A DNA stretch of 21,004 nt from PVC group bacterium (GTDB taxonomy: Bacteria > Verrucomicrobiota > Kiritimatiellia > SS1-B-03-39 > UBA6053), in the NCBI GenBank assembly GCA_003565815.1, contig PXAS01000155.1:1-21004 (forward strand), written 5' to 3'. Each line of letters begins with the position of its first letter. The stretch's first letter is position 1. The notes beneath the pieces are model-generated. The model had not been told where the DNA came from, did no database searches, and saw only the letters and a program-made list of their open reading frames with translations. Made by a program: the position numbers and the translations under genes. Positions 1-7,288 of the stretch are shown here, one piece after another.

Positions 1-2
1 AT

Positions 3-644
3 CGTCCCGCAATACGTTCCGTGCGTGACCGGGACATGCGGAGCATGGCTTTGGAGCCCGTGCAAATGGGCACCATCACGCCCGAGATCTCCAATGAAGA
101 TCGGACGAATCGCACGCAAAGGGACAACCAGAACAACCGACAAACCACCGACGGCAGCATCGCGTCGCGCATGGAGTCGGCCATGCGCATGGGGGGGCCG
201 CCCCCGAGAGCGCAGCGGGAGGAAGATGACGATTTGCCCCAGATCAATTTGACCGGAACCCGGTCGGTGATGGAGGAGAGCACCTCCAGATGGAATGCGC
301 CTGCCGCATCCTCGTCGGCCTCCGGTTCCGGATTTCGAGACCCCGTCGGCTCCAGGTCCTCCGGCCCCGCCCCCGGTCAAACCTCCGGGCAGGTCTCCCG
401 TCCGGCGATGTCGGCCGGTTGGAACAGTCCGCCACCGGAGCGCGTGGAAACGTTGCGCCCCACGGTCAACCCCCCGTCTGTCGGCTCCAGCATCCGCATG
501 GAACCCATGCGCCCCACCTCATCAATGCCTTCCGTCCAAAATCGGCCTTCCCGTGAAACCGCGCCCGCGCAGCGGGAAACCATCGACCGCAGCCATTTCC
601 GGGAGGATGAATTCCGGTTGCGCCCGCGCGCCAACCGCTTTTAA
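3..644 (+). CDS. C-terminal part of an unrecognised Pro/Ser-rich, probably disordered protein
   Basis: The reading frame is open from the left edge (first codon at 3), so this is probably the C-terminal end of a longer protein; a GTG at 21 is the first possible in-window start and would give 207 residues. The sequence is dominated by Pro, Ser, Arg, Gly and Met, with no predicted membrane segment, no cysteine-rich motif and no catalytic signature that I recognise. A short acidic patch (EEDDDLP) lies in the first half and the protein ends in a charged, Arg-rich tail (FREDEFRLRPRANRF). Such composition is typical of an intrinsically disordered tail or linker. It is followed after 18 nt by a glycosyltransferase gene on the same strand, so it may belong to the same transcription unit. 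No function can be assigned. It is supported as coding by its long open frame and codon use like its neighbours, but not by homology. Confidence 0.55.
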   Translation, partial: RPAIRSVRDRDMRSMALEPVQMGTITPEISNEDRTNRTQRDNQNNRQTTDGSIASRMESAMRMGGPPPRAQREEDDDLPQINLTGTRSVMEESTSRWNAPAASSSASGSGFRDPVGSRSSGPAPGQTSGQVSRPAMSAGWNSPPPERVETLRPTVNPPSVGSSIRMEPMRPTSSMPSVQNRPSRETAPAQRETIDRSHFREDEFRLRPRANRF

Positions 645-662
645 GGTTCTGGACCCGCCGGA

Positions 663-1790
663 ATGCGCATCCTCCATGTGATCGATTCTCTGGACGCGAA
701 CATGGGGGGGCTTCCCAGGGCCGCGCTGTCCTTGGCCGTCGCCCAAAACCAGATGGGAAGCGATGTCACGGTTTTGCATTATTCCCACGCCCGCGAGGAA
801 GCCGAATTTTCAGCCGCCTATGCGGACATCCCCGAACTTGCGAACCTTCGCCGCATTGCCTTGGTCAACCCCGGCAAATGGGAATGGCTGTTCGGCGCCA
901 CCGCCCGAAAAAAAATCCGTGCGGAAGCGCCGGACTGTCTCCATGTGCATGGATTGTGGGAGCCGCTTTTGCGCCATGCCCTCCGCGAAGCCGCGCGAAT
1001 GAAGATTCCGGCCATCGTGACCCCTCACGGCATGATGCACCCTTGGCAGGACCGATTTTGTCGAATTCGGAAATGGGTGTTGATTCATCCGTTGGGATGG
1101 CGCAAGGCGTGGAGATCCGCAAGCTTTGCCCGGGCGTTGACCCCGGCGGAGGCCCGGCATCTCGAAGCGAAAGGGTATTTTTCCATGGTGAAGGTCATTC
1201 CCAATGGCATTGAGCCAAACGCGGCTCTGGATTCCTCCGATGCCTGGCCGGAAGGCATCCCCCCCCAACCCTATGTCCTGGGCTTGGGCCGACTCGCGGA
1301 AGGGAAGGGCACGGATATCCTCCTGGAGGCCTTTCTTCAAATTGCCGCCGAATTTCCGGATTTGAATCTGGTCCTCGCGGGTGCCGATTACGGACTGGAA
1401 TCCGTTCTGCGACAAAAAGCGGAAAGGGCGGGGCAGGCCCACCGGATCTTTTTCCCCGGACACCAACCTGGAACCCAAAAATGGCGGTTGTTGCGCCATA
1501 CCCGGTGTTTTTGCCTGCCCAGTCGGGCGGAAGGCTTTGGGTTGGTCTTGCTCGAAGCGGTGATGGCCGGCGTCCCCGTGGTCCAATCCGAATCCTGTTG
1601 GTTTCAGGACTTGGTGCATCGTGGTCATGCGCTTTCCTTTGCGAACAGCCCCGGCGATCTGGCCCGCACCCTCCGACAGATGCTCAAACATCCCCGCCCT
1701 CAAAACGGCGAAGCGTATGTGCGCGCGCATTATCACTGGCAGCGGATCGCCGGGCAATTGGAAGAGGCGCTTTCCCATCTGAAACCGTGA
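663..1790 (+). CDS. GT4-family (group 1) glycosyltransferase
   Basis: A 375-residue GT-B fold glycosyltransferase of the GT4 type, which transfers a sugar from a nucleotide-sugar donor with retention of configuration, usually during LPS, capsule or exopolysaccharide assembly on the cytoplasmic face of the membrane. The N-terminal half has the expected Rossmann start (MRILHVIDSLDANMGG, with a Gly pair in the acceptor-side loop) and HVHGLWEPLL near residues 95-104. The C-terminal donor domain has a GLGRLAEGKGTDILLEAF segment and the EX7E motif, Glu290 and Glu298, inside SRAEGFGLVLLEA. Length is normal for the family. ATG at 663 begins directly with the beta-1 strand, so the start is well placed although no strong ribosome-binding site is visible. 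It precedes an RND exporter and lptD, which fits an envelope role. The actual sugar and acceptor cannot be read from the sequence. Confidence 0.9.
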   Translation: MRILHVIDSLDANMGGLPRAALSLAVAQNQMGSDVTVLHYSHAREEAEFSAAYADIPELANLRRIALVNPGKWEWLFGATARKKIRAEAPDCLHVHGLWEPLLRHALREAARMKIPAIVTPHGMMHPWQDRFCRIRKWVLIHPLGWRKAWRSASFARALTPAEARHLEAKGYFSMVKVIPNGIEPNAALDSSDAWPEGIPPQPYVLGLGRLAEGKGTDILLEAFLQIAAEFPDLNLVLAGADYGLESVLRQKAERAGQAHRIFFPGHQPGTQKWRLLRHTRCFCLPSRAEGFGLVLLEAVMAGVPVVQSESCWFQDLVHRGHALSFANSPGDLARTLRQMLKHPRPQNGEAYVRAHYHWQRIAGQLEEALSHLKP

Positions 1791-1796
1791 CATCGA

Positions 1797-1810
1797 TTGA
1801 CAATTGCCAA
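1797..1810. promoter_or_regulatory. Near-palindrome upstream of the RND exporter
   Basis: TTGACAATTGCCAA is a 14-bp near-perfect palindrome (one mismatched pair) in the 41-nt gap between the glycosyltransferase stop and the exporter start. It also contains a TTGACA -35-like hexamer, but no acceptable -10 follows at 16-18 bp. It could be an operator; it is equally possible that it is chance. Confidence 0.2.
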
Positions 1811-1822
1811 ACAAAGGTGCAT

Positions 1823-1830
1823 GGGAGGGA
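1823..1830 (+). promoter_or_regulatory. Ribosome-binding site fixing the exporter start
   Basis: GGGAGGGA lies immediately before the ATG at 1832. The spacing is short, but this is the only purine-rich site near the expected N-terminus, so it supports 1832 rather than the far-upstream starts in the same open frame. Confidence 0.5.
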
Positions 1831-1831
1831 C

Positions 1832-4066
1832 ATGAACCGATGGATCGCCACCCGATTGTTTTTGCCCATGGCCCTGGTCCTGCTCTTGGCCGGGTTTGCC
1901 TGGATGTCCTTTCATCCGGGCGGAGTGGAACTGGACAGTTCCGCCAGAACGCTTTTGTCCTCCGATCCACGCAACCGGGAAACCTTTGACAAGCTTCATG
2001 AATTGATTCCCGATACCGTCATGGTGCTGATGGCGCTGGAAATCGAAAATCTCTTCAGCAACGAAGGCGCCGCCGTCATTGAGGAAGCCTCCGAATTGAT
2101 GCTGACCGTTCCCGGCGCCGTTGAAGTCAAGAGTCTCACCCACAGCGGTCGGCCCGTCCGGGAAGGCTTTGCTTTGGTCATCGAACCGTTCATCCCTTTG
2201 TATGCCGATGACGAGGACTGGACGGAACTCGAGGCCTTCAACACGCGTTTCCCCCTGTCGCGCAATGTCTTGGTTTCCGCCGATGCCCGGTACGCGGTCC
2301 TGGTGGGCGTCTATGAGCGCGAACTCCCCGATCATGCCGCCCGGGAAGCTTTCCGACAGTCCTTCATGAACACGGTTGCGGATTTGGAGGGACGGGTGCT
2401 TTCCAAACACGTGCTTTCGTTTCCATTTGTGGAGGCGGAAGCGCAAAACATCCTCGCGGAGGATCTCGCCCGTTACGCGCTCTGGGCCGGCATTCTCATT
2501 GCCGGGGTTCTGTTCGTCACTTTCCGTTCATTGCCCGCGGTCCTGTATATTCTGACCATGGAAATTGCGGGGATGATGTTGCTGGCTTTTATTTTCGTGG
2601 TTTCGGGTCATGCCGTCAATTTGCACACCGGCATCCTGTTTCCCCTGGTGGGCGGCTTGCAACTGACCTTTGTCGCCCATTACATGGCCGCCTTGCAAAG
2701 GGCCGCCGTTTCGGACCCCCGGCAGGCCGCATCCCTCGCCTTCGTGGAAGTGTTTCGTCCGAGTGTCGTCGCCGCATTGACCACCATGACCGGTCTCGGA
2801 ATGTTGGCCATTTCCGACTTGCGGATGGTGGCCACCTTCGGCCGCATCGGCGTTCCCGGTGTGGGCGGCATCTTCCTGCTCACCTTTTTCCTGCCCGCTT
2901 TTCATGCCAAACGGATCTCCGGCGCCTCGGAAGACTCGCGGGACACGTCCGCTGAACCTTCTGCCGCAAACCTGCCCGTACGGCACCGAAAATGGATTTT
3001 CGCGCTCTTCGGACTGTTGGTCCTGGTCCTGTTGCCCGGCATCACCCGCATTCGCACCGATATCCGGGCCATGGAATTCGTGGCCCCGGATCATCCGGTC
3101 CGGGAAACCCTGGATCTGCTCAACGATGAACTGGGCGGGATCAATATTTTTCAGTTGGAAGTGCGCACCGGCGTGCCTTATGGCATGCAAACCCTGCCGG
3201 TCTTGCGCTATTTGGAGGATTTGCGGGCCTACGCCACTTCTCTGGACGGCGTCAGCGACGCCTATGCCTATTCCCAATTGTACATTGCCCTGAATCAAAT
3301 TTGGGAAGGGGACCGCATGGGAGAGCGCGGCCTGCCGGACACGCCCGCCCGCATCGGATTTTTCAGCAATTTGCTCAACATGAGCCCCCTGCTGTTCAAG
3401 GAGGCCTTTGTCGACAGCCAGGCGACGTATTCCCTGATGGTGATTCGTTCCCGGGACATGCCGGGGGAGGCGTACCTGGCCCTGTTGAGCGATTTCATGC
3501 ACCATGCGGAAGCCGAAAAACCGGAGGGCGTTACCCTCCATCCCGTGCAGGGCCTGCATACGATTTTGGAAGGGGACCGACAAATCGTGCGCAACCAAAC
3601 CCGCACGCTGGGGCTGAGTTTGTTGGTGATCACCCTCATGCTCTGCGCCCTCTGGCGCGCTCCCCGCATCGCGATTGTCGTGGTGTTGGCCAACCTCCCC
3701 GCCTTGCTGACCCTTTTCGGGGTCATGGGGTGGACCGGACTTCCCCTCAATTCCGTCACCGTAATGGTGGCCGCGGTTTTGTTGGGCATTGCCGTGGACG
3801 ACGGCATTCACTTGGCCAGTTACGCGCGCTTTCGGCTCAAACGGGGGGACGCGCCCGCCCAAGCCGTGGGCAGCGCCTTGCGGGCAAAATTCAAACCCAT
3901 GGCCTGCACCTCCGCGATTCTGACTGTGTTTTTGGGCCTCTTGGTCTTGGCCTCTTTTCCGCCCGTGGCCCATTTCGGGCTTTTGGGGGCCACGGGCATG
4001 GTCATGGCCTTTGCAGGCGCGGTACTTCTCTTGCCCGCCCTCTTGTCGGTCCTCTTCACAAAATGA
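1832..4066 (+). CDS. RND-superfamily exporter, MMPL/SSD-type 12-TM transporter
   Basis: A 744-residue integral inner-membrane protein of the RND superfamily, MMPL type, a group whose members export lipids, hopanoids or hydrophobic compounds using the proton gradient. The topology is the classic duplicated one: TM1 about residues 9-27, a periplasmic loop to about 213, TM2-6 about 215-360, TM7 about 388-406, a second periplasmic loop to about 590, then TM8-12 to the C-terminus. The second half carries the conserved TM10 acidic pair (Asp656-Asp657 in GIAVDDGIH). The equivalent helix of the first half (VGGLQLTFVAHY, 273-284) has no acidic residue, so proton coupling would be one-sided. ATG 1832 was chosen over upstream in-frame starts because TM1 follows immediately and a GGGAGG-type ribosome site lies just upstream. 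Its stop overlaps a potential lptD start. No membrane-fusion partner is adjacent, as is usual for MMPL-type members. Substrate unknown. Confidence 0.9.
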   Translation: MNRWIATRLFLPMALVLLLAGFAWMSFHPGGVELDSSARTLLSSDPRNRETFDKLHELIPDTVMVLMALEIENLFSNEGAAVIEEASELMLTVPGAVEVKSLTHSGRPVREGFALVIEPFIPLYADDEDWTELEAFNTRFPLSRNVLVSADARYAVLVGVYERELPDHAAREAFRQSFMNTVADLEGRVLSKHVLSFPFVEAEAQNILAEDLARYALWAGILIAGVLFVTFRSLPAVLYILTMEIAGMMLLAFIFVVSGHAVNLHTGILFPLVGGLQLTFVAHYMAALQRAAVSDPRQAASLAFVEVFRPSVVAALTTMTGLGMLAISDLRMVATFGRIGVPGVGGIFLLTFFLPAFHAKRISGASEDSRDTSAEPSAANLPVRHRKWIFALFGLLVLVLLPGITRIRTDIRAMEFVAPDHPVRETLDLLNDELGGINIFQLEVRTGVPYGMQTLPVLRYLEDLRAYATSLDGVSDAYAYSQLYIALNQIWEGDRMGERGLPDTPARIGFFSNLLNMSPLLFKEAFVDSQATYSLMVIRSRDMPGEAYLALLSDFMHHAEAEKPEGVTLHPVQGLHTILEGDRQIVRNQTRTLGLSLLVITLMLCALWRAPRIAIVVVLANLPALLTLFGVMGWTGLPLNSVTVMVAAVLLGIAVDDGIHLASYARFRLKRGDAPAQAVGSALRAKFKPMACTSAILTVFLGLLVLASFPPVAHFGLLGATGMVMAFAGAVLLLPALLSVLFTK

Positions 4067-4161
4067 AGAACATGCAAATCGACAGGTTACGGGCTTGCAA
4101 TCCGCTTTCCCAAAAGGCAAGAATACAGCAGATTCAACCGTCAAGCTTCCCTCACTTCCCC

Positions 4162-6396
4162 ATGAAATTCAATTCCGCCCTGTTTTTCGCCCTGAGTTTC
4201 GCACTCTTCTCCGCTCCACATGTCCCGGGCCAGTTGGTCGATGGCCCGACCTCCGCCACGCTTGCCGTGCAAGCCGATGAGTTGGACAGTCGTGGCAACC
4301 TCGTGACCGCCCGGGGAAACGTTCGCCTCCAAAAAGGCAGTCAAAGTCTCCGCGCCGATGTCATCACCTACAACGTGGTCACCGAACAAGCCCATGCCCG
4401 CGGCAACGTCGTTTTTGTCAATGACGGGCAAGTGTGGGAAGGGGAAGAACTCCGCTATAATTTCATCACCGGGACCGGAGATTTTCCCGATCTGACCCTC
4501 ACCTACGACCCCTTCCGCATCAAAGCGGACAAGGCGGAACGGGTGAACCCCATTCAAAGCCGCATGGAAGGCGTCACGCTGACCACATGCGATGATCTGG
4601 AAAATCCGGAATTCATGATCAAGGCCTCCGCATTGGATGTGTATGAAGAAACGCTCTTCGCCCTGCGCCATCCGGTGTTTTACCTGCGCGGCATCCCGTT
4701 TTTCTATCTGCCCCGACTGGTGCTCGACCAGGAACGGCAGGCCACCAACATCGATTTTCTGCCCGGCTACAGCAACCGGGACGGTCTCTTTGCCCTGACC
4801 GGGTACAACCGGTATCCGCACCCCGGATATCGGACCAAAACCCATTTGGATTTGCGTTCCGAGCGCGGGGTCGCCGTGGGGCAGGACTTCTTTTGGTACA
4901 ATCCCGAGACCAATCAAACCACGACCAGTGTGCGCGGGTATTATGCCAATGACCAAGCGCCGTATCGAAACGACAATGAGGAAGAACGCTTCCGGGCCCG
5001 GGGCGTCGAGATCGATGAAAACCGTTACCGGCTGAACTTTTTCCATCGCACGGATTTCACTCCCACGGACAACTTGCGGGTGAAAGCCGCGCTTTTGAGC
5101 GATCCCCGCATTGTCCAGGATTTTTTCGAGGATGAATTCCGCCTGGAGCCCGTGCCCGAAAACCGGGCCACCTACAGTGCCATCGGGGACGGCTGGACCG
5201 CCAACGTGGAGTTGGGCAAACAAATCAATTCCGACGATTTCGGCGGCGTCAACCGCATGCCCGAAGCCGTGTTCTCCATTCCCCGCCGTCAACTGTTCGA
5301 CGAATTGGAGCTTCTCTATGAAAGCGAAACCCGGGCCGGATACTTGGAGCGCTCCTTCAGCAAATTCGAACGCGATGAACAAAACCGGGAAGAATACAGC
5401 AGCGCCCGCTTTCACACCCGCCAGATGGTTTTCTATCCCACGAGACAATTCGGATGGCTGCACGTGGTCCCCCGCGCGGGCTTTGGCTACACCTACTACG
5501 GCGAAACCCGGGACCAGGAAACCCAAATTACCACCGAATCGGTCGTGGACGAAGACACGGGCGTGATCAGCACCCTGTTCCAAACCAACACCGTGGACAC
5601 CGCCGGCTCCGCCGAAGGACGTTTTTTGCCGGAAGTCGGCTTGGAAACTTCATTCAAGGCCTTCAGCATCTGGCACAATGAGCCCACGCGCATGGGCAGG
5701 GGACTTCGGCACGTGGCCGAACCCTTTGCCAACTACACCATTGTGCCCGAATCCGACCTCACCCCCGACCGCACCCTGCAATTCGATTCCATCGACCGCC
5801 AGGGCGAACAACACAACGTGCGCTTCGGCATTCGCAACAAATTCCAAACCAAACGCATGTTGCCCGGCGGACGCCACCGGATCCATGATCTGGCCAACAT
5901 TTCCGTCAGTACCGTGTATGATTTGCGCGATGACGTGGACCGAAACCTTGGCAACATTCTGCTGGACACGGAATTGCGGCTGGTCGACTGGATGCGCGTG
6001 CGTTTCGATACCCAATACAACCCCGACGAATCCGAGATTGAAACGTTCAACACCGAATTGCGCGTCGAGCACCCGGAGAACAAGAGTTCCCTGGCCCTCA
6101 ACCAACGGTATCGGACCGACAGCAATCATACCGTGCAACTGTCCTACGACCTCAACCCCCGGGGGCGAATCGGGCTGGAGGGCTATTCCCGTTTTGAATT
6201 GGAGGAGGAAGGCCTGGAAGACCAGTCCCTCCTTTTGCGCTATGAAACCGATTGCGTTGGCTATGGTTTGGGTGTAAGATGGATTGCCGGAGACCGCAAT
6301 GACAATGGTGCCGATGGAGAGGATGAGTACCGCGTCTGGGTCCAATTTTGGTTAACCGCTTTTCCACGCGCCATCGTGGATTTAGGAGGCCGATAA
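4162..6396 (+). CDS. lptD: LPS-assembly outer-membrane protein LptD (OstA/Imp)
   Basis: A 744-residue LptD-type protein, the outer-membrane beta-barrel that with LptE inserts lipopolysaccharide into the outer leaflet. A signal peptide (MKFNSALFFALSFALFSAPHVPG) is followed by an OstA/LptA-like beta-jellyroll domain (about 30-135), with the typical Ala-x-x-Asp-Glu-Leu and Ala-Arg-Gly-Asn-Val repeats. The linker TTCDD follows, with PVFYLRGIPFFYLPRL around 180, then a long barrel region rich in alternating aromatic/polar strands to the C-terminus. Only two cysteines are present, Cys143 and Cys698, one on each side of the barrel. ATG 4162 gives a clean signal peptide. ATG 4063 overlaps the exporter stop (ATGA) and would add 33 charged residues; it cannot be excluded. 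The frame stays open far upstream inside the exporter gene, but that part is a shadow. gspG follows after 2 nt. LptE is not in view. Confidence 0.9.
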   Translation: MKFNSALFFALSFALFSAPHVPGQLVDGPTSATLAVQADELDSRGNLVTARGNVRLQKGSQSLRADVITYNVVTEQAHARGNVVFVNDGQVWEGEELRYNFITGTGDFPDLTLTYDPFRIKADKAERVNPIQSRMEGVTLTTCDDLENPEFMIKASALDVYEETLFALRHPVFYLRGIPFFYLPRLVLDQERQATNIDFLPGYSNRDGLFALTGYNRYPHPGYRTKTHLDLRSERGVAVGQDFFWYNPETNQTTTSVRGYYANDQAPYRNDNEEERFRARGVEIDENRYRLNFFHRTDFTPTDNLRVKAALLSDPRIVQDFFEDEFRLEPVPENRATYSAIGDGWTANVELGKQINSDDFGGVNRMPEAVFSIPRRQLFDELELLYESETRAGYLERSFSKFERDEQNREEYSSARFHTRQMVFYPTRQFGWLHVVPRAGFGYTYYGETRDQETQITTESVVDEDTGVISTLFQTNTVDTAGSAEGRFLPEVGLETSFKAFSIWHNEPTRMGRGLRHVAEPFANYTIVPESDLTPDRTLQFDSIDRQGEQHNVRFGIRNKFQTKRMLPGGRHRIHDLANISVSTVYDLRDDVDRNLGNILLDTELRLVDWMRVRFDTQYNPDESEIETFNTELRVEHPENKSSLALNQRYRTDSNHTVQLSYDLNPRGRIGLEGYSRFELEEEGLEDQSLLLRYETDCVGYGLGVRWIAGDRNDNGADGEDEYRVWVQFWLTAFPRAIVDLGGR
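6384..6389 (+). promoter_or_regulatory. Strong ribosome-binding site of gspG
   Basis: A perfect AGGAGG lies within the last codons of lptD, 9 nt before ATG 6399. It decides the pseudopilin start and suggests that gspG is translated from the lptD message. Confidence 0.75.
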
Positions 6397-6398
6397 AG

Positions 6399-6827
6399 AT
6401 GAAAAAACATGGATTTTCTTTGATTGAAGTGCTGATCGCCTTGGTGATTGTCGCCATCATGGGCACGATGGTGGCCTTGAGCTTGGGCGGTGCGACCGAC
6501 GAAGCCCGGGTGGTCACCACGCAAAGCAACATTCGCACCCTGTCCAATGCCTTGCGGTTATACCAATCGCAAAACGGGATGTTTCCCACCCAGGAACAGG
6601 GCCTCGAAGCCTTGGTGCGGGAGCCGACGCGTCCACCATTGCCGCCCCGGTATCAGGAAGGCGGATATCTCGACAGCCGGAATCTGCCTCTGGATGCCTG
6701 GGATCGTCCTTTTGTCTATCTGATTCCCGGACGGGGAGGGGAGGCCTACGAAATCATCAGCTACGGAGCCGACGGCGTGCAGGGCGGCACCGGCATCAAC
6801 GCGGAAATCAGTTCCGCCGATCTGTGA
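6399..6827 (+). CDS. gspG: GspG-type major pseudopilin
   Basis: A 142-residue type II secretion major pseudopilin. The prepilin signal is textbook: a short basic leader MKKHG, peptidase cleavage after Gly5, Phe at +1 and Glu at +5 (Glu10), then a hydrophobic helix (VLIALVIVAIMGTMVALSL). The globular part has the GspG hallmarks: QSNIRTLSNALRLYQSQNGMFPTQEQGLEAL, the DAWDRPFVY strand and the C-terminal Ca-binding-type loop YGADGVQGGTGINAEI. Processed subunits polymerise into the periplasmic pseudopilus that pushes substrates through the secretin. The perfect ribosome site at 6384-6389 fixes the start; the in-frame start at 6348 would put 17 extra residues before the prepilin leader. It follows lptD by 2 nt and overlaps the next pseudopilin gene by one base. 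No other core secretion gene (GspD, E, F) is in the window. Confidence 0.93.
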   Translation: MKKHGFSLIEVLIALVIVAIMGTMVALSLGGATDEARVVTTQSNIRTLSNALRLYQSQNGMFPTQEQGLEALVREPTRPPLPPRYQEGGYLDSRNLPLDAWDRPFVYLIPGRGGEAYEIISYGADGVQGGTGINAEISSADL

Positions 6828-7066
6828 TGAATTCCGGAAAAGAGGTCAAGCGAAGAGGGTTCACGCTGGTGGAAATCCTCGTGTGCATCGCCATTCTCGG
6901 CCTCCTGTCCGTCGGCATGGCCTTCGTGTGTCAGGGCGCCCTGCGCTTGGACGACCTCCAACGCGCGGAACGGCGCTGGATTGAGACCCGCGACCAGCGC
7001 ATCAATGCCCATTTCGCGGGCATCGAGCTTGAGGAACCTCCCGTCGTCAAGGTGACTTCACCATGA
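6827..7066 (+). CDS. Very short type II secretion/type IV pilin-like pseudopilin, possibly truncated
   Basis: A 79-residue protein with a clear prepilin signal: a basic leader (KRRG), Gly11 before the cleavage site, Phe12 at +1, Glu16 at +5 and a hydrophobic helix VEILVCIAILGLLSVGMAFV. After the helix there is only an amphipathic stretch (LDDLQRAERRWIETRD) and a short tail. Minor pseudopilins of the GspH/I/J type normally run to 120-200 residues, so the globular domain is small or missing. The start overlaps the gspG stop by one base (TGATG), indicating translational coupling; a GTG three bases earlier is the alternative. The last nine bases overlap, tail to tail, the antitoxin gene on the other strand. 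Truncation by arrival of that antitoxin segment is an inference. The gene could instead be a genuine mini-pilin. Confidence 0.7.
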   Translation: MNSGKEVKRRGFTLVEILVCIAILGLLSVGMAFVCQGALRLDDLQRAERRWIETRDQRINAHFAGIELEEPPVVKVTSP

Positions 7067-7270
7067 AGTATAGGACCGTATAGTATTCTTCCATCCGTGC
7101 TCCGGCAAGGCGATCCGTGGGAGTTCTTGCTTGCCCTTCTGCATGGTCGGCACGATTTTCGCGACGACTTTCCTGCGACTGGTGATCAGGATGGGCTCCC
7201 CATTCAGGGGTCGCTCACGCAGAACCCGGGTGCAGGTCTTTTTAAATTCAGACACGGAGATCGTTTTCAT
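7058..7270 (-). CDS. Phd/YefM-family antitoxin, without an adjacent toxin
   Basis: A 70-residue protein starting MKTISVSEFKKTCTRVLRE, followed by GEPILITSRRKVVAKIVP, the standard N-terminal DNA-binding/dimerisation fold of Phd/YefM antitoxins. Such proteins neutralise a toxin with their C-terminal tail and repress their own promoter. Here the tail after residue 45 is short (LPEHGWKNTIRSYTSW) and no toxin (PIN/VapC, Doc or RelE type) follows: the sequence beyond the stop is the sense-strand pseudopilin, whose antisense frames do not resemble a toxin. It is therefore an orphan or a remnant. The start codon (complement of 7268-7270) lies at the edge of a TGACTA/TAGTCA palindrome, the expected place for autoregulation. 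Family assignment is confident; whether it is functional is unknown. Confidence 0.8.
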   Translation of the reverse strand: MKTISVSEFKKTCTRVLRERPLNGEPILITSRRKVVAKIVPTMQKGKQELPRIALPEHGWKNTIRSYTSW

Positions 7271-7288
7271 GACTATATAAAGTAGTCA
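7270..7288. promoter_or_regulatory. Operator-like inverted repeat at the antitoxin start
   Basis: TGACTA (7270-7275) and TAGTCA (7283-7288) form a perfect 6-bp inverted repeat with a 7-bp AT-rich centre that contains TATATA on the antitoxin strand. It touches the antitoxin ATG. Position and shape fit an autorepression operator over a -10 element, as is usual for Phd/YefM systems. No footprint can be inferred beyond that. Confidence 0.45.

Noticed and set aside
1797..1825. Sigma70 promoter before the exporter based on TTGACA
   Set aside because: No -10 hexamer of reasonable quality at 16-18 bp; kept only as a palindrome of unknown role.
810..1970. A 386-codon minus-strand open frame opposite the glycosyltransferase
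   Set aside because: No recognisable motif, and it overlaps the complete GT4 and the exporter start.
2528..4144. A 538-codon minus-strand open frame opposite the RND exporter
   Set aside because: Antisense shadow produced by GC-rich third positions; His/Gln/Gly-rich nonsense composition, while the plus strand has clear TM and RND motifs.
3301..4161. Upstream extension of lptD (1031-residue version)
   Set aside because: It overlaps the exporter in another frame with Pro/Gly/Arg-rich shadow sequence; a proper signal peptide begins at 4162.
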